Of a DNA stretch of 58,901 nucleotides, positions 24,944-33,131 are shown piece after piece. The position numbers and the translations under genes were made by a program. The stretch is from Bacteroidota bacterium (lineage in GTDB: Bacteria > Bacteroidota > Bacteroidia > Bacteroidales > FEN-979): contig JAPLDL010000014.1 in assembly GCA_026391735.1 (NCBI GenBank), positions 1 to 58,901 of the forward strand, written 5' to 3'. Numbering within the stretch: the first letter of the stretch is position 1; each line of letters begins with the position of its first letter. The notes under the pieces are model-generated. The model was not told the origin of the DNA, did not search any database, and saw nothing but the letters and a program-made list of their open reading frames with translations.

Positions 24944-26082
24944 ATAAACAGTCTGCAGCATATTTGATTCCCAGGGAAGTTATGGTTGCCGGCAGCGGTT
25001 CTTTCCTTCCGGGAAACCCGGTTCCAAAATCAGAGGTTGATCGTTACCTTGGAGAACTTACCGGCGCCCCGGTTAAAATAAGAAAATGGCTTCAGAGGGT
25101 AAAAGACCTGATGGCCGAACTGCTTGAGGTGGAATATTATCATTTTGCCATAGATCCTCTGAGCCGTGAGTTCACCGAAGATAATGTGACCATGTCGGTC
25201 AAAGCTGCGCAGAAAGCACTTGAATCGGCTGGTGTGCAGGCAAACGAGGTTCAACTGATTGTTTATGGGAGCGCACATCAGGACCAGATGCCGACAGCCT
25301 CGGTAAGGATACAGGAAAGCCTGGGTATAGATCATTGCGCTGAATTGTCGATCCATGCAAACTGCACTTCTGCCTACAAATCGCTCCTGGTTGCTTCAGA
25401 TATGATCCGGTATGGACGTTACGACAATGCACTTGTGATATCGTCAAGCATGTCGTCATCGGAGCTGGTCGCTGAGTATTACAACCAGCCATTGGTAACC
25501 AAGGAAGAACTGTTCCTCAGATATTTCTTATCTGACGGGGCCTCTGCACTGTTCCTGAAAGCAGCCCCTGAGAAATCCAGCGGACTCTATGTTGACTATG
25601 TCTATATGGAATCGGTCGGAGGCAATAAACCTTCGGCTATGGGTAACAAAAGACCTGCTTACTGGATGAATCCAAAAGAAGAATACGAAAAAGGATACCA
25701 TCACCTTGCCCAGATGTTCCAGGAGGAGTTGCGCCAAAATTTCCATGAAGCTGACGGATCGGTTTTCCTTAACGGCCTCAAGAGGATGTTAAAACAATTT
25801 CCTTTCGATATGGAATCAGTCAGGTTTTTTCAGGTGAACTTTCCTTCAAAGCATATCTCCGAGCTCATCATGGATGAATGCCGGGAATTAGGGATTCAGC
25901 GCCAAACCCTCTATTCGAAAATGTCTGTTATGGGATACCTTGGACCGCCAATGGCTTTTTTGTGCCTTGACAGGATATTAAAAGAAGAAATCCTGTCTGA
26001 TAAGGATATCGTGCTGAGCTTTGTGACCGAGGTGAGCAAATTCATGCAGGCCGGATATGTCATGAGCTGGCGGCAATTCTGA
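24940..26082 (+). CDS. DarB-like ketosynthase (KAS III / thiolase fold)
   Basis: This 380-residue protein starts at GTG 24940, which overlaps the previous stop. The fold is FabH-like with the nucleophile C142 in HANCTSAYKSLL. The usual FabH histidine motif HQANxRI reads FFQVNFPSK, and the asparagine motif is replaced by MGYLGPPM, so the mechanism differs from FabH. N-terminal features (GSFLPGNPV, RYLGELTG, then a YYHFAIDP segment) resemble, from memory, the DarB ketosynthases that join two acyl units to make cyclohexanediones/dialkylresorcinols, the non-polyene half of flexirubins. No DarA-like aromatase is visible in this window. Confidence 0.75.
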   Translation: MNKQSAAYLIPREVMVAGSGSFLPGNPVPKSEVDRYLGELTGAPVKIRKWLQRVKDLMAELLEVEYYHFAIDPLSREFTEDNVTMSVKAAQKALESAGVQANEVQLIVYGSAHQDQMPTASVRIQESLGIDHCAELSIHANCTSAYKSLLVASDMIRYGRYDNALVISSSMSSSELVAEYYNQPLVTKEELFLRYFLSDGASALFLKAAPEKSSGLYVDYVYMESVGGNKPSAMGNKRPAYWMNPKEEYEKGYHHLAQMFQEELRQNFHEADGSVFLNGLKRMLKQFPFDMESVRFFQVNFPSKHISELIMDECRELGIQRQTLYSKMSVMGYLGPPMAFLCLDRILKEEILSDKDIVLSFVTEVSKFMQAGYVMSWRQF

Positions 26083-26099
26083 ATTATCGATCAAATACC

Positions 26100-28676
26100 A
26101 TGTCTGCAAAGAAATCGAGATATAATCTTTTCTTATTAAGCCCGAGGCAGAAGTATATAAACTATCCTGCTCATTCCGAGATGGCCCGGATGTTTGGGAA
26201 AAAGCGTCTCATGATACCTCTTGCCCTGCCGACCATTGCTTCACTTACACCCGATCATTACAGAATTTCGATTTATGATGAGGAAATAGAGGATATTCCA
26301 TTCGACATCAGGCCCGATATTGTCGGCATCACCACCCTGGCTGCCACAGCCAACAGGGCTTTTGAGCTTGGTGATCATTATCGCGCGCTCGGAGCGACTG
26401 TTGTCTATGGAGGGCCCTACGCCTCCTTTGCGGCCGAAGAGGCCCTACAGCATGGTCACGCCGTTATTGTTGGTGAAGCTGAAGGAAAATGGGAACAATG
26501 CTTAGCTGATTTTGAAAAAGGAGAACTTAAGCAGATTTACGAATCCACGACATATGTTGAATACCAGCGTCAGAAACCTCCCCGCTGGGACCTGGTGAAC
26601 ATGAAGCGTATCTTTCAGGTGGCTGTGCAGGTCTCCAGGGGTTGTCCCTTTAACTGCGATTTCTGCCTTGTTTCCAAAAATTTCGGACGTAAAATGAGGT
26701 ACCGGGAGATTGATAACGTCGTTGAAGAGATCAATGCGGCGCCATCAAAGTATTTTTTCTTTGTCGATGACAACCTCACCATAAATAAACGATATGCAAA
26801 GGAATTGATGAAGGCGATCAAACCCCTGGGCATTTCCTGGGGCTGCATGTGCAGCCTTGATGTAGCAACAGATGACGAACTACTTCAGCTCATGGCCGAA
26901 GCAGGTTGCTTCAATATCCTGGTGGGATTCGAATCTCTCAATCCTGAAAGTCTCGACGAAACTCAGAAGCATCATAACCGGGGCGGATCCATTTATAAGG
27001 AAGCTATTGAAAAGATCCATGCAGCCGGTATCCATATCAATGCCAGTTTCGTTGTTGGTTTTGATCATGATACTGCGGATGAGTTTGAGCGGATCTTTAA
27101 CTTCACCCTCAAACATCATCTCCCGAATGTCAACCTTCATCTTTTAAATGCCCCGCCAGGTACTGAAACCCATAAGAAACTCAAGGCTGAAGGAAGACTC
27201 GTAGACTGCGATCCCGAGATGGGTGTGGGACATTTCCCTACCATACAGTATATGAATATGTCGCAGATTGAGATCTTCGATAAATACATGGAAACTGTAA
27301 CCAGGCTTTATTCATTCCAGGTGATCAGGCAAAAAGCCGAAGCATTGCTCAGCAACGGGGCTTTCACAAGACCAGGAGGCGATATCTCCACTTGGCTCAA
27401 GGCCAGGCTTTCCTGGATAACATTCAGGGAGTTCGTGCTCACTTCAGATAAGGACCGCAAAGCCTTATTCAGCTTCATTCTGAACCTTATCAGAACGAAA
27501 CAGATTGCTATCGACAAAGGCCTTGGGTTCCTTATTTCAATGCTGGGGTATAACAGGCATGTAAGAAAACATCAGCAGCGCATGGACGAGTACAGAAAAC
27601 TGGTTATGGAACAGGATAAGGGAAAATGGAAAGATAACACCGAACAAAAGGAAACTATTGGGATCATCGGAGCAGGAAAGATGGGGACAAACCTGGCGAA
27701 TTATCTGCTTGAATGCGGCTTTGAACTGCACTGGGTTGTCAGTAAGAAAGACGATGTGCCCAAAATATTAAAGTCTGTTGAAAAGAAAACCAGGAGACTG
27801 CTTGAGAATGGCATTATCTCTGCCGGTAAATATGAACAACTAAAAAACACAAAGGTTTCTCAGGATATTTCTGTCCTTGAATCCTGCACTTTGGTCATCG
27901 AGGCAGTTTCAGAAGATGAGGAACTGAAAAAAACAGTCCTCCGTGAAGCTGATTCTGTCTTACAACCCGATGCTATCCTTGTTTCCAACTCGTCTTCGAT
28001 AAATCCTTCGGTGATTTGCCCTTCGACAAGCAGGAATCAGAACTTTGCAGGCCTTCATTTCTTTTACCCGGTAAACCTTGTCAACATAACCGAGATTATT
28101 ACCGTAAAGGGCACATCCGCCCTCACTGAAAAGAGGCTTATTACTTTTCTCAATGCCATCAAACGAAAATATATCATTTTAAAGGAGGAGGAGAGCTTCA
28201 TCCTTAACAGGATATTCCTTGATGTGCAGAACGAAGCTTTTCGCATTGTTGATCAGGGACAGGCCTCATTCGGTGAAATTGACAGGGCCGTGAAAGGGAA
28301 TCTTTTCCCTGCAGGTATTTTTGAGTTCTTTGACCATGTGGGACTTGATATCATGCTCCGGAGCATTCAGAATTATACCAGGGACTACCCGCATTCCGAT
28401 TATTTCGTGCCTCTTATCTCAAGGTTGGAGCAGCTTACTGCCAAAGGTCATCTGGGAAGGAAGTCTGGAAAGGGTTTTTTTGATTACAGCGGGAATGAAA
28501 CAGCTGCTGCCGGGGCAGCTATAAGCCCTGAAAAAGAAGATGAAATAAGACATCACCTCGAATTTATTTATAAAAATTCAGCCCGGAGGCATATACCCCA
28601 TTCGGGACTTACAATTGAGGAACTGAATGAGGCTCTGAAAGAATATTTTGGAACCGAGACAGGTCCCTTTAATTAA
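26100..28676 (+). CDS. B12-binding radical SAM protein fused to 3-hydroxyacyl-CoA dehydrogenase
   Basis: This is an 858-residue fusion. Residues 1-500 hold a cobalamin-binding-like domain (RPDIVGITTLAAT, VVYGGPYASF, VGEAEG) and a radical SAM core with C182, C186 and C189 in RGCPFNCDFC. Residues 518-830 form a 3-hydroxyacyl-CoA dehydrogenase. Its NAD motif GIIGAGKMG is at 521-529, and the catalytic set is S631 (SNSSSI), H653 (GLHFFYPV), E665 and N703 (LNRIF). The C-terminal 3HCDH helical domain includes GRKSGKGFFDYSG. I do not know of this fusion elsewhere. It could link redox at the beta position to methylation or another radical step. The gene lies between the DarB-like and haem-binding genes. 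Confidence 0.85.
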   Translation: MSAKKSRYNLFLLSPRQKYINYPAHSEMARMFGKKRLMIPLALPTIASLTPDHYRISIYDEEIEDIPFDIRPDIVGITTLAATANRAFELGDHYRALGATVVYGGPYASFAAEEALQHGHAVIVGEAEGKWEQCLADFEKGELKQIYESTTYVEYQRQKPPRWDLVNMKRIFQVAVQVSRGCPFNCDFCLVSKNFGRKMRYREIDNVVEEINAAPSKYFFFVDDNLTINKRYAKELMKAIKPLGISWGCMCSLDVATDDELLQLMAEAGCFNILVGFESLNPESLDETQKHHNRGGSIYKEAIEKIHAAGIHINASFVVGFDHDTADEFERIFNFTLKHHLPNVNLHLLNAPPGTETHKKLKAEGRLVDCDPEMGVGHFPTIQYMNMSQIEIFDKYMETVTRLYSFQVIRQKAEALLSNGAFTRPGGDISTWLKARLSWITFREFVLTSDKDRKALFSFILNLIRTKQIAIDKGLGFLISMLGYNRHVRKHQQRMDEYRKLVMEQDKGKWKDNTEQKETIGIIGAGKMGTNLANYLLECGFELHWVVSKKDDVPKILKSVEKKTRRLLENGIISAGKYEQLKNTKVSQDISVLESCTLVIEAVSEDEELKKTVLREADSVLQPDAILVSNSSSINPSVICPSTSRNQNFAGLHFFYPVNLVNITEIITVKGTSALTEKRLITFLNAIKRKYIILKEEESFILNRIFLDVQNEAFRIVDQGQASFGEIDRAVKGNLFPAGIFEFFDHVGLDIMLRSIQNYTRDYPHSDYFVPLISRLEQLTAKGHLGRKSGKGFFDYSGNETAAAGAAISPEKEDEIRHHLEFIYKNSARRHIPHSGLTIEELNEALKEYFGTETGPFN

Positions 28677-28683
28677 TTGTACG

Positions 28684-28691
28684 TATATTTG
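28684..28691 (+). promoter_or_regulatory. -7 box upstream of the haem-binding protein
   Basis: TATATTTG matches the -7 consensus 25 bp before the ATG at 28717 in the short gap after the radical SAM fusion gene. No good -33 element is present. Confidence 0.5.
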
Positions 28692-28716
28692 TTTTTAAGA
28701 ATAAAACATCTGAATT

Positions 28717-29103
28717 ATGAAAAAAACACTGGCATTTTTGGGAATATCACTTTCGATGGTCTTTTTCCTTGCTTTGGCATTACGTCCTGCAACAGCTTCG
28801 GGATCGTCCAAACCCGTGGAAGGCAACCCTGAATTTCCCGATTCAGTCATGAAGGTCGTTCAGAAAGCATGTTTCGATTGTCATGGTATTGATGGGGAAG
28901 GTATGGCCAAAGCCCATGTGAATATGGGAAAATGGAACACCTATGATACTAAAAAGCAGGCTTCGAAAGCCTCCGATATGGCGAAAAAACTGGAAAAAGG
29001 CTCAATGCCGCCAGAAAAATGGCGAAAAAATAACGCCAACAATGTTCCAACAGCAGCAGAGGTCGCATTGATCAAAAACTGGGCAGCCGCGCTGAATAAA
29101 TAA
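28717..29103 (+). CDS. Secreted haem-binding protein (c-type CxxCH)
   Basis: This exported protein of 128 residues has a signal peptide (about 1-28, ATASG end) and one covalent haem site, CFDCH, with C52, C55 and H56. A downstream MPPEKW supplies a candidate axial methionine. It resembles the short haem-binding-domain proteins common in Bacteroidota. Its placement inside a pigment operon, directly before a ketosynthase gene, is unexpected. It could be an electron donor for an oxidative step outside the cytoplasm, or simply co-located. Confidence 0.85.
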   Translation: MKKTLAFLGISLSMVFFLALALRPATASGSSKPVEGNPEFPDSVMKVVQKACFDCHGIDGEGMAKAHVNMGKWNTYDTKKQASKASDMAKKLEKGSMPPEKWRKNNANNVPTAAEVALIKNWAAALNK

Positions 29104-29112
29104 GTTTTGCTG

Positions 29113-30336
29113 ATGAGTGATAAGGTAGTTATCAGCGGGATGGGCATTGTCTCATCCTTAGGTTATGATTTGGAGACCTTCTGGAAGAACCTTGTTGAAG
29201 GTAAAAGCGGGGTGAAAAAAATTTCACTATTTGATGCATCTTCATGTGCTACCCGGATTGCGGCTGAAGTTCCTCAGGAATTTGAAGAATATTCCAGATG
29301 CCTGGTGAGAAAACGTGCAGCAGGACAGATGACCAGGGTTACCAGAATGTGCCTTGTGGCTGCAAAGCAGGCTGTCACCCTCTCGGGTTTGGATTTTGAG
29401 AAGGAAGATAAATCCCGTTGCGCAGTCATCATGGGAGTGGTAAATACCGGTAATTCAAGCGTTGAAAAAGACACCTCTCCTCAAAATACGGTATTTAAAA
29501 GCATGACCAACTCTATGCCTGCATGGATATCGCTCGAATACCAGCTTCTTGGCCCAAACTTCGCCGTGAATACTGCCTGCGCATCATCAGCCTATGCGAT
29601 TGCCATTGGCATGCAGATGATAAGAGACGGGAATGCTGATATAGTGATCGCCGGCGGAGCCGATTCCATCATCAACCCTGAGGAAATTAACGGGTTTAAC
29701 GCCTTGTATGCCCTGTCGGTTGCGAATGACCCTCCGGAAGCCGCCAGCAGGCCTTTTACTGCAACACGTGACGGCTTTGTTATCGGGGAAGGGGCCGGGG
29801 TAGTCATCCTTGAGTCCGAAGAACATGCCATCAAAAGGAACGCTCAGATTCATTGTGAATTAGCAGGATATGGCCTGAGCAGCGAAGGGTATAATATCAT
29901 GGCTCCCATGAAAGACGGCGAAGGCATGGCCGCCACAATTGAAAAAGCACTGAAGAATGCAGGCGTTTCAAAAAGTGAGATTGGGTACATAAATGCTCAC
30001 GGGACGTCCACAGAGCTGAACGACCGGTATGAGACTATGGCCATTAAAAGGGTTTTCGGTGAGGGCGCCTACAGGATTCCCATATCCTCCTCCAAGTCGA
30101 TGATAGGACATACTATCGGGGCCGCAGGGGCAATCGAAGGGATTATTACCCTTCTCAGCCTGAAAAACAATACCCTCACCCCTACTATTAATTATACAGA
30201 TCCCGATCCTGATCTTGACCTGGATTATACTCCGAATGTGAGCAGGCATAAGGAAATCGGGGTGGCCATCTCAAATTCATTCGGCTTCGGCGGACATAAT
30301 GCAACTCTTGTATTTAGAAAATACCCGGGAATTTAA
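29113..30336 (+). CDS. Beta-ketoacyl-ACP synthase II-like (FabF)
   Basis: This ketosynthase of 407 residues has C156 (NTACASSA), H296 (NAHGTST), K328 and H333 (IGHTIGAAG). I chose ATG 29113; a TTG two codons earlier is possible. It is followed by its own ACP and an acyltransferase, so KS-ACP-AT here form a compact set separate from the two KS/CLF pairs. This set could make the acyl chains used by the DarB-like enzyme, or start the polyene. Both are inference. Confidence 0.92.
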   Translation: MSDKVVISGMGIVSSLGYDLETFWKNLVEGKSGVKKISLFDASSCATRIAAEVPQEFEEYSRCLVRKRAAGQMTRVTRMCLVAAKQAVTLSGLDFEKEDKSRCAVIMGVVNTGNSSVEKDTSPQNTVFKSMTNSMPAWISLEYQLLGPNFAVNTACASSAYAIAIGMQMIRDGNADIVIAGGADSIINPEEINGFNALYALSVANDPPEAASRPFTATRDGFVIGEGAGVVILESEEHAIKRNAQIHCELAGYGLSSEGYNIMAPMKDGEGMAATIEKALKNAGVSKSEIGYINAHGTSTELNDRYETMAIKRVFGEGAYRIPISSSKSMIGHTIGAAGAIEGIITLLSLKNNTLTPTINYTDPDPDLDLDYTPNVSRHKEIGVAISNSFGFGGHNATLVFRKYPGI

Positions 30337-30344
30337 TATTTTTG
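30337..30344 (+). promoter_or_regulatory. -7 box overlapping the end of FabF, upstream of ACP
   Basis: TATTTTTG matches TAnnTTTG. It begins at the first base after the FabF stop codon and lies 14 bp before the ACP ATG. The short distance would give a very short leader. Confidence 0.4.
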
Positions 30345-30358
30345 CAAAAAAATCCATA

Positions 30359-30667
30359 ATGGCAAAAATCACAGAGAGTACCAGGAATGAAGTCAGAGAG
30401 ATAGTCTTTGCTTTCTTTGCTGAAGAATGTGAGGCAGATAAATCGCATATAACCGATAATACCAATATTATAAAAGACCTGGATGGGGATTCTTTGATGT
30501 TCCTTGAACTGATTGAGATCTTTAAAAAGAAATACAACCTTGATATAGAGCTGAAAACTATCGGCAAATATGCTGTTAAACATCCGGTTGAGACCATTGG
30601 CCAGCTTATCGAAATGCAGATGCTGATAATAGAACACGAAAACCGTATTCTGGAACTGGAAAAATAA
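30359..30667 (+). CDS. Acyl carrier protein
   Basis: This ACP of 102 residues has the attachment motif DLDGDSLMFLE (Ser45). The residues after the serine (LMFLELIEIF) differ from the DSxDxxE pattern of the other ACPs in the cluster. A C-terminal helix of about 20 residues (IEMQMLIIEHENRILELEK) extends it beyond the usual 75-85 residues and looks amphipathic or coiled-coil-like. I used the ATG at 30359; an upstream in-frame extension would overlap FabF. It sits between a FabF and a malonyltransferase-like gene. Confidence 0.88.
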   Translation: MAKITESTRNEVREIVFAFFAEECEADKSHITDNTNIIKDLDGDSLMFLELIEIFKKKYNLDIELKTIGKYAVKHPVETIGQLIEMQMLIIEHENRILELEK

Positions 30668-30675
30668 ATCCTCAT

Positions 30676-31605
30676 TTGGCTGAAGACACCCTTGCTTTCG
30701 TTTTTCCAGCTTTTATAGCTGACTACAGGGATGATCCCTCGGGCAATATGCCTGAATTCCGACAGATTTTTCTTGATTACCTGGGAGTTGCCGCTTCAGT
30801 TGCTGATCCCGCCCTGCTTAGTTTTCATGCCGTTTCAAATCCATTTCTGGAGGATGAACTCAGAAACCAGTACCTTACTTACATTTATGGTTGCAGTTGT
30901 GCGGAAACTTTGCGCAGATCAGGCATAATCCCTTCCGTTATTGCAGGTTACAGTATGGGCATTTATGCCGCATTGTATTTTTCCGGCTCGGTTTCATTTG
31001 AAACAGGACTGCTCTTTATTACAACTGCATATGAAGCCATCAGAGCCAGCCTCCCAAATAAACATTACGGAATGTGCGGTGTGATCGGTCTCAGCGATAA
31101 AGATATCCGTGAACTTGCCGGCAGGAATAATCTGGATCTCATGATCGTCAACCGCAACAACGACTACTCGTTCATCCTGGCAGGCAACAGTTTTCATATC
31201 AACGTATTTCTCCTTAAAGCCAGGGAAGAAGGCGCTTTGCATGCCCGCAGCCTCGGCGTGACTATTCCCTACCATACAAACCTCTTATCCGAGGCAGCCA
31301 GGGAATTATCAAAAACTGTTTATACTGCGGATGTGCGGTCACCAAAAATTCCTGTGATCTCTGTTCTCAGGCAAGACAGTATCGGCGATGCTGAAAGAGC
31401 AAGGACGGAAGTCGTGAAAAATATTTTTAATCCGTTTAACTGGCTTGAAACCCAGCAACAGATATTCAATTCCGGAATTCATATATTCACCGAATGCGGA
31501 CCCTCGCTGGCATTGAAGAAAAATTCGAAATTCATTCCGGGGACGGGGAAGTTTGTGAGCTGGGATTCGCTGGTTAGTGATGATGCTCGCTTTGCGAGCA
31601 CTTGA
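30676..31605 (+). CDS. ACP S-malonyltransferase-like acyltransferase (FabD family)
   Basis: This 309-residue acyltransferase has the nucleophile elbow GYSMG with S93 and a catalytic histidine H200 in VTIPYHTNLL, matching the GHSxG and PFHS motifs of FabD. The start is TTG at 30676: the AFVFP strand that opens this family begins at residue 7, so a later start would delete it. The usual GQGSQ after AFVFP is replaced by AFIADY, and the ESRG arginine motif is not evident, so substrate choice may differ from malonyl. The last codons run through a hairpin (31584-31600). Confidence 0.82.
   Translation: MAEDTLAFVFPAFIADYRDDPSGNMPEFRQIFLDYLGVAASVADPALLSFHAVSNPFLEDELRNQYLTYIYGCSCAETLRRSGIIPSVIAGYSMGIYAALYFSGSVSFETGLLFITTAYEAIRASLPNKHYGMCGVIGLSDKDIRELAGRNNLDLMIVNRNNDYSFILAGNSFHINVFLLKAREEGALHARSLGVTIPYHTNLLSEAARELSKTVYTADVRSPKIPVISVLRQDSIGDAERARTEVVKNIFNPFNWLETQQQIFNSGIHIFTECGPSLALKKNSKFIPGTGKFVSWDSLVSDDARFAST
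31584..31600. terminator. Small hairpin at the end of the left arm
   Basis: A perfect 7-bp stem TGCTCGC/GCGAGCA with a TTT loop lies in the last codons of the acyltransferase gene. It sits where the + strand operon meets the - strand radical SAM genes. No U-tract follows, so a terminator role is weak. Confidence 0.3.
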
Positions 31606-31664
31606 TAAGGCTTGCTTCTAGAGCACGTGATGGCGTGATCATATTCCTGATTGTTGCAATGACT

Positions 31665-33131
31665 TCAGCTGAGTTTCCCTTTTGCTTTCCATTCTTTCCT
31701 TAATCTTAGCAAAGTCCTGAACATAGGCTCTCTAAGTCCCTGCTGGTTGCGAAGGGCAACGGCTTCACGGAGCATCTCGGGCGGAGGCGTTGTATCGGAG
31801 GAAGGCAAACAATGATGTCGTTTGCTGCATGCTTCGAGTATCCATTCCCTCAATTGGGGACGCGGGGATTCGGGGGAGAAGTAAAAAACGAATGGGTAAA
31901 GCAGATTATCTTCCAAAGAAATACATCCCTCCATCAAAGCAAGCTTATACAATGGGGTACCGGGGTATATCCTGAGCCCGCCCGACATATATACCATGTC
32001 GGCCGGGTTTATGTATTTATCAATAAAATCAATAGTTTCACTAAAGGTTGTTTGGTTTTCACCTGGCCCTCCGAAGAGAAAGAACCACATGGCAGGAAGG
32101 TCGAATTCTTTTATCAGTCTGGCCGTTCTGCGAATATCATCCATAGTAAAACCCTTGCGAAGGTTTTTAATCACTGAAGGTGAAGCTGAATCAGGGGTAA
32201 CATCGATCTGCGCGAATCCCGCATCCAGCATCAGACCAAAAAGCTCCTTACTCGTATTCCTTGGATTAACTCCCATCGTCCGTAGCCTCACATTGAGCTT
32301 TCTGCGTATAAGCTCACGGCATATGTCCTCGGCATGACCTTTAGGTTCATTAAACGTGGAATCCACAAATTCAAAAGTTACATTTTTACCTACCCGTTCC
32401 GAAGCTTCTTCAATCTCATCGACAATAGAAACCGGTGACCTTAGCCTGTACCTGCTTCCTTCCAGTAAGGGATAGGAACAGTATAAACAATGAAGCGCAC
32501 AACCTCTCTTGGTTTGAATGCTGTATACTCCTCTGCCGGTATACAGACTGAAATCGAGTTTACGGTCTGTTTCCGAAAACGGCCGGCTGTTGAAGTCCCT
32601 TTCAATACACCGGATCGTTCTTCTCTTACCGCTCAATGAATATATATCTGTCATCGCAGTTCCTTCACCACTCCGCACATAAACGCCTGGAATCCCTCTG
32701 GCATCCTCCCCCCTCTCCAGCGCTTGCAACAAGGCCATCAGGGGTTCCTCCCCTTCGCCGGCAATCCCGTAATCGGCACCGGTATAATCAAGTATTTCTT
32801 GCGGAAAGATCGTATACCCGCTTCCCCCGAGAATAAACGGGGCATTACTCAATTTTCTGGCAGGTTCGATAAATTTCAGGTATGCTTCTTCAACGTAAAA
32901 CCTGCTTTTTTCAGGTACCATCTCGTCCACATTGCGAATACTGAACCCTATAAACTCAGGCTTTTGACTGCGGATGACCTGTTCCAGGTCTCGGCCTTCG
33001 TCGAACATGCCGTCGTAAATTCTTACGTCATAATGGTCTTTAAGAAAAGACGCAATCAAACAAATCCCGAGGGGAGGTATAGGATAAGGCGATTTTTCGA
33101 TGTTGGTATTTACCAGCAGAAGTTTCTTCAT
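31665..33131 (-). CDS. B12-binding radical SAM protein
   Basis: This protein of 488 residues has an N-terminal cobalamin-binding-type domain (YPIPPLGICLIASFL, IGFSIRN, FILGGSGYTIFP, GEGEEP) and a radical SAM core with C211, C215 and C218 in RGCALHCLYC. Its core resembles the C-terminal half of the fusion at 5698 (IQTKRGC, YPLLEG, GGLRIYPGTPL versus GMRIYPGTKL), so the two share an ancestor. Its start overlaps the stop of the upstream gene by 4 bp (ATGA). Cobalamin-dependent radical SAM enzymes often methylate unactivated carbons; methylation of the pigment is a guess. Confidence 0.88.
   Translation of the reverse strand: MKKLLLVNTNIEKSPYPIPPLGICLIASFLKDHYDVRIYDGMFDEGRDLEQVIRSQKPEFIGFSIRNVDEMVPEKSRFYVEEAYLKFIEPARKLSNAPFILGGSGYTIFPQEILDYTGADYGIAGEGEEPLMALLQALERGEDARGIPGVYVRSGEGTAMTDIYSLSGKRRTIRCIERDFNSRPFSETDRKLDFSLYTGRGVYSIQTKRGCALHCLYCSYPLLEGSRYRLRSPVSIVDEIEEASERVGKNVTFEFVDSTFNEPKGHAEDICRELIRRKLNVRLRTMGVNPRNTSKELFGLMLDAGFAQIDVTPDSASPSVIKNLRKGFTMDDIRRTARLIKEFDLPAMWFFLFGGPGENQTTFSETIDFIDKYINPADMVYMSGGLRIYPGTPLYKLALMEGCISLEDNLLYPFVFYFSPESPRPQLREWILEACSKRHHCLPSSDTTPPPEMLREAVALRNQQGLREPMFRTLLRLRKEWKAKGKLS

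Noticed and set aside
24940..26082. HMG-CoA synthase of a beta-branching cassette
   Set aside because: The N-terminus and nucleophile region look KAS III/DarB-like and not HMGS-like. I kept beta-branching only as an alternative in a finding.
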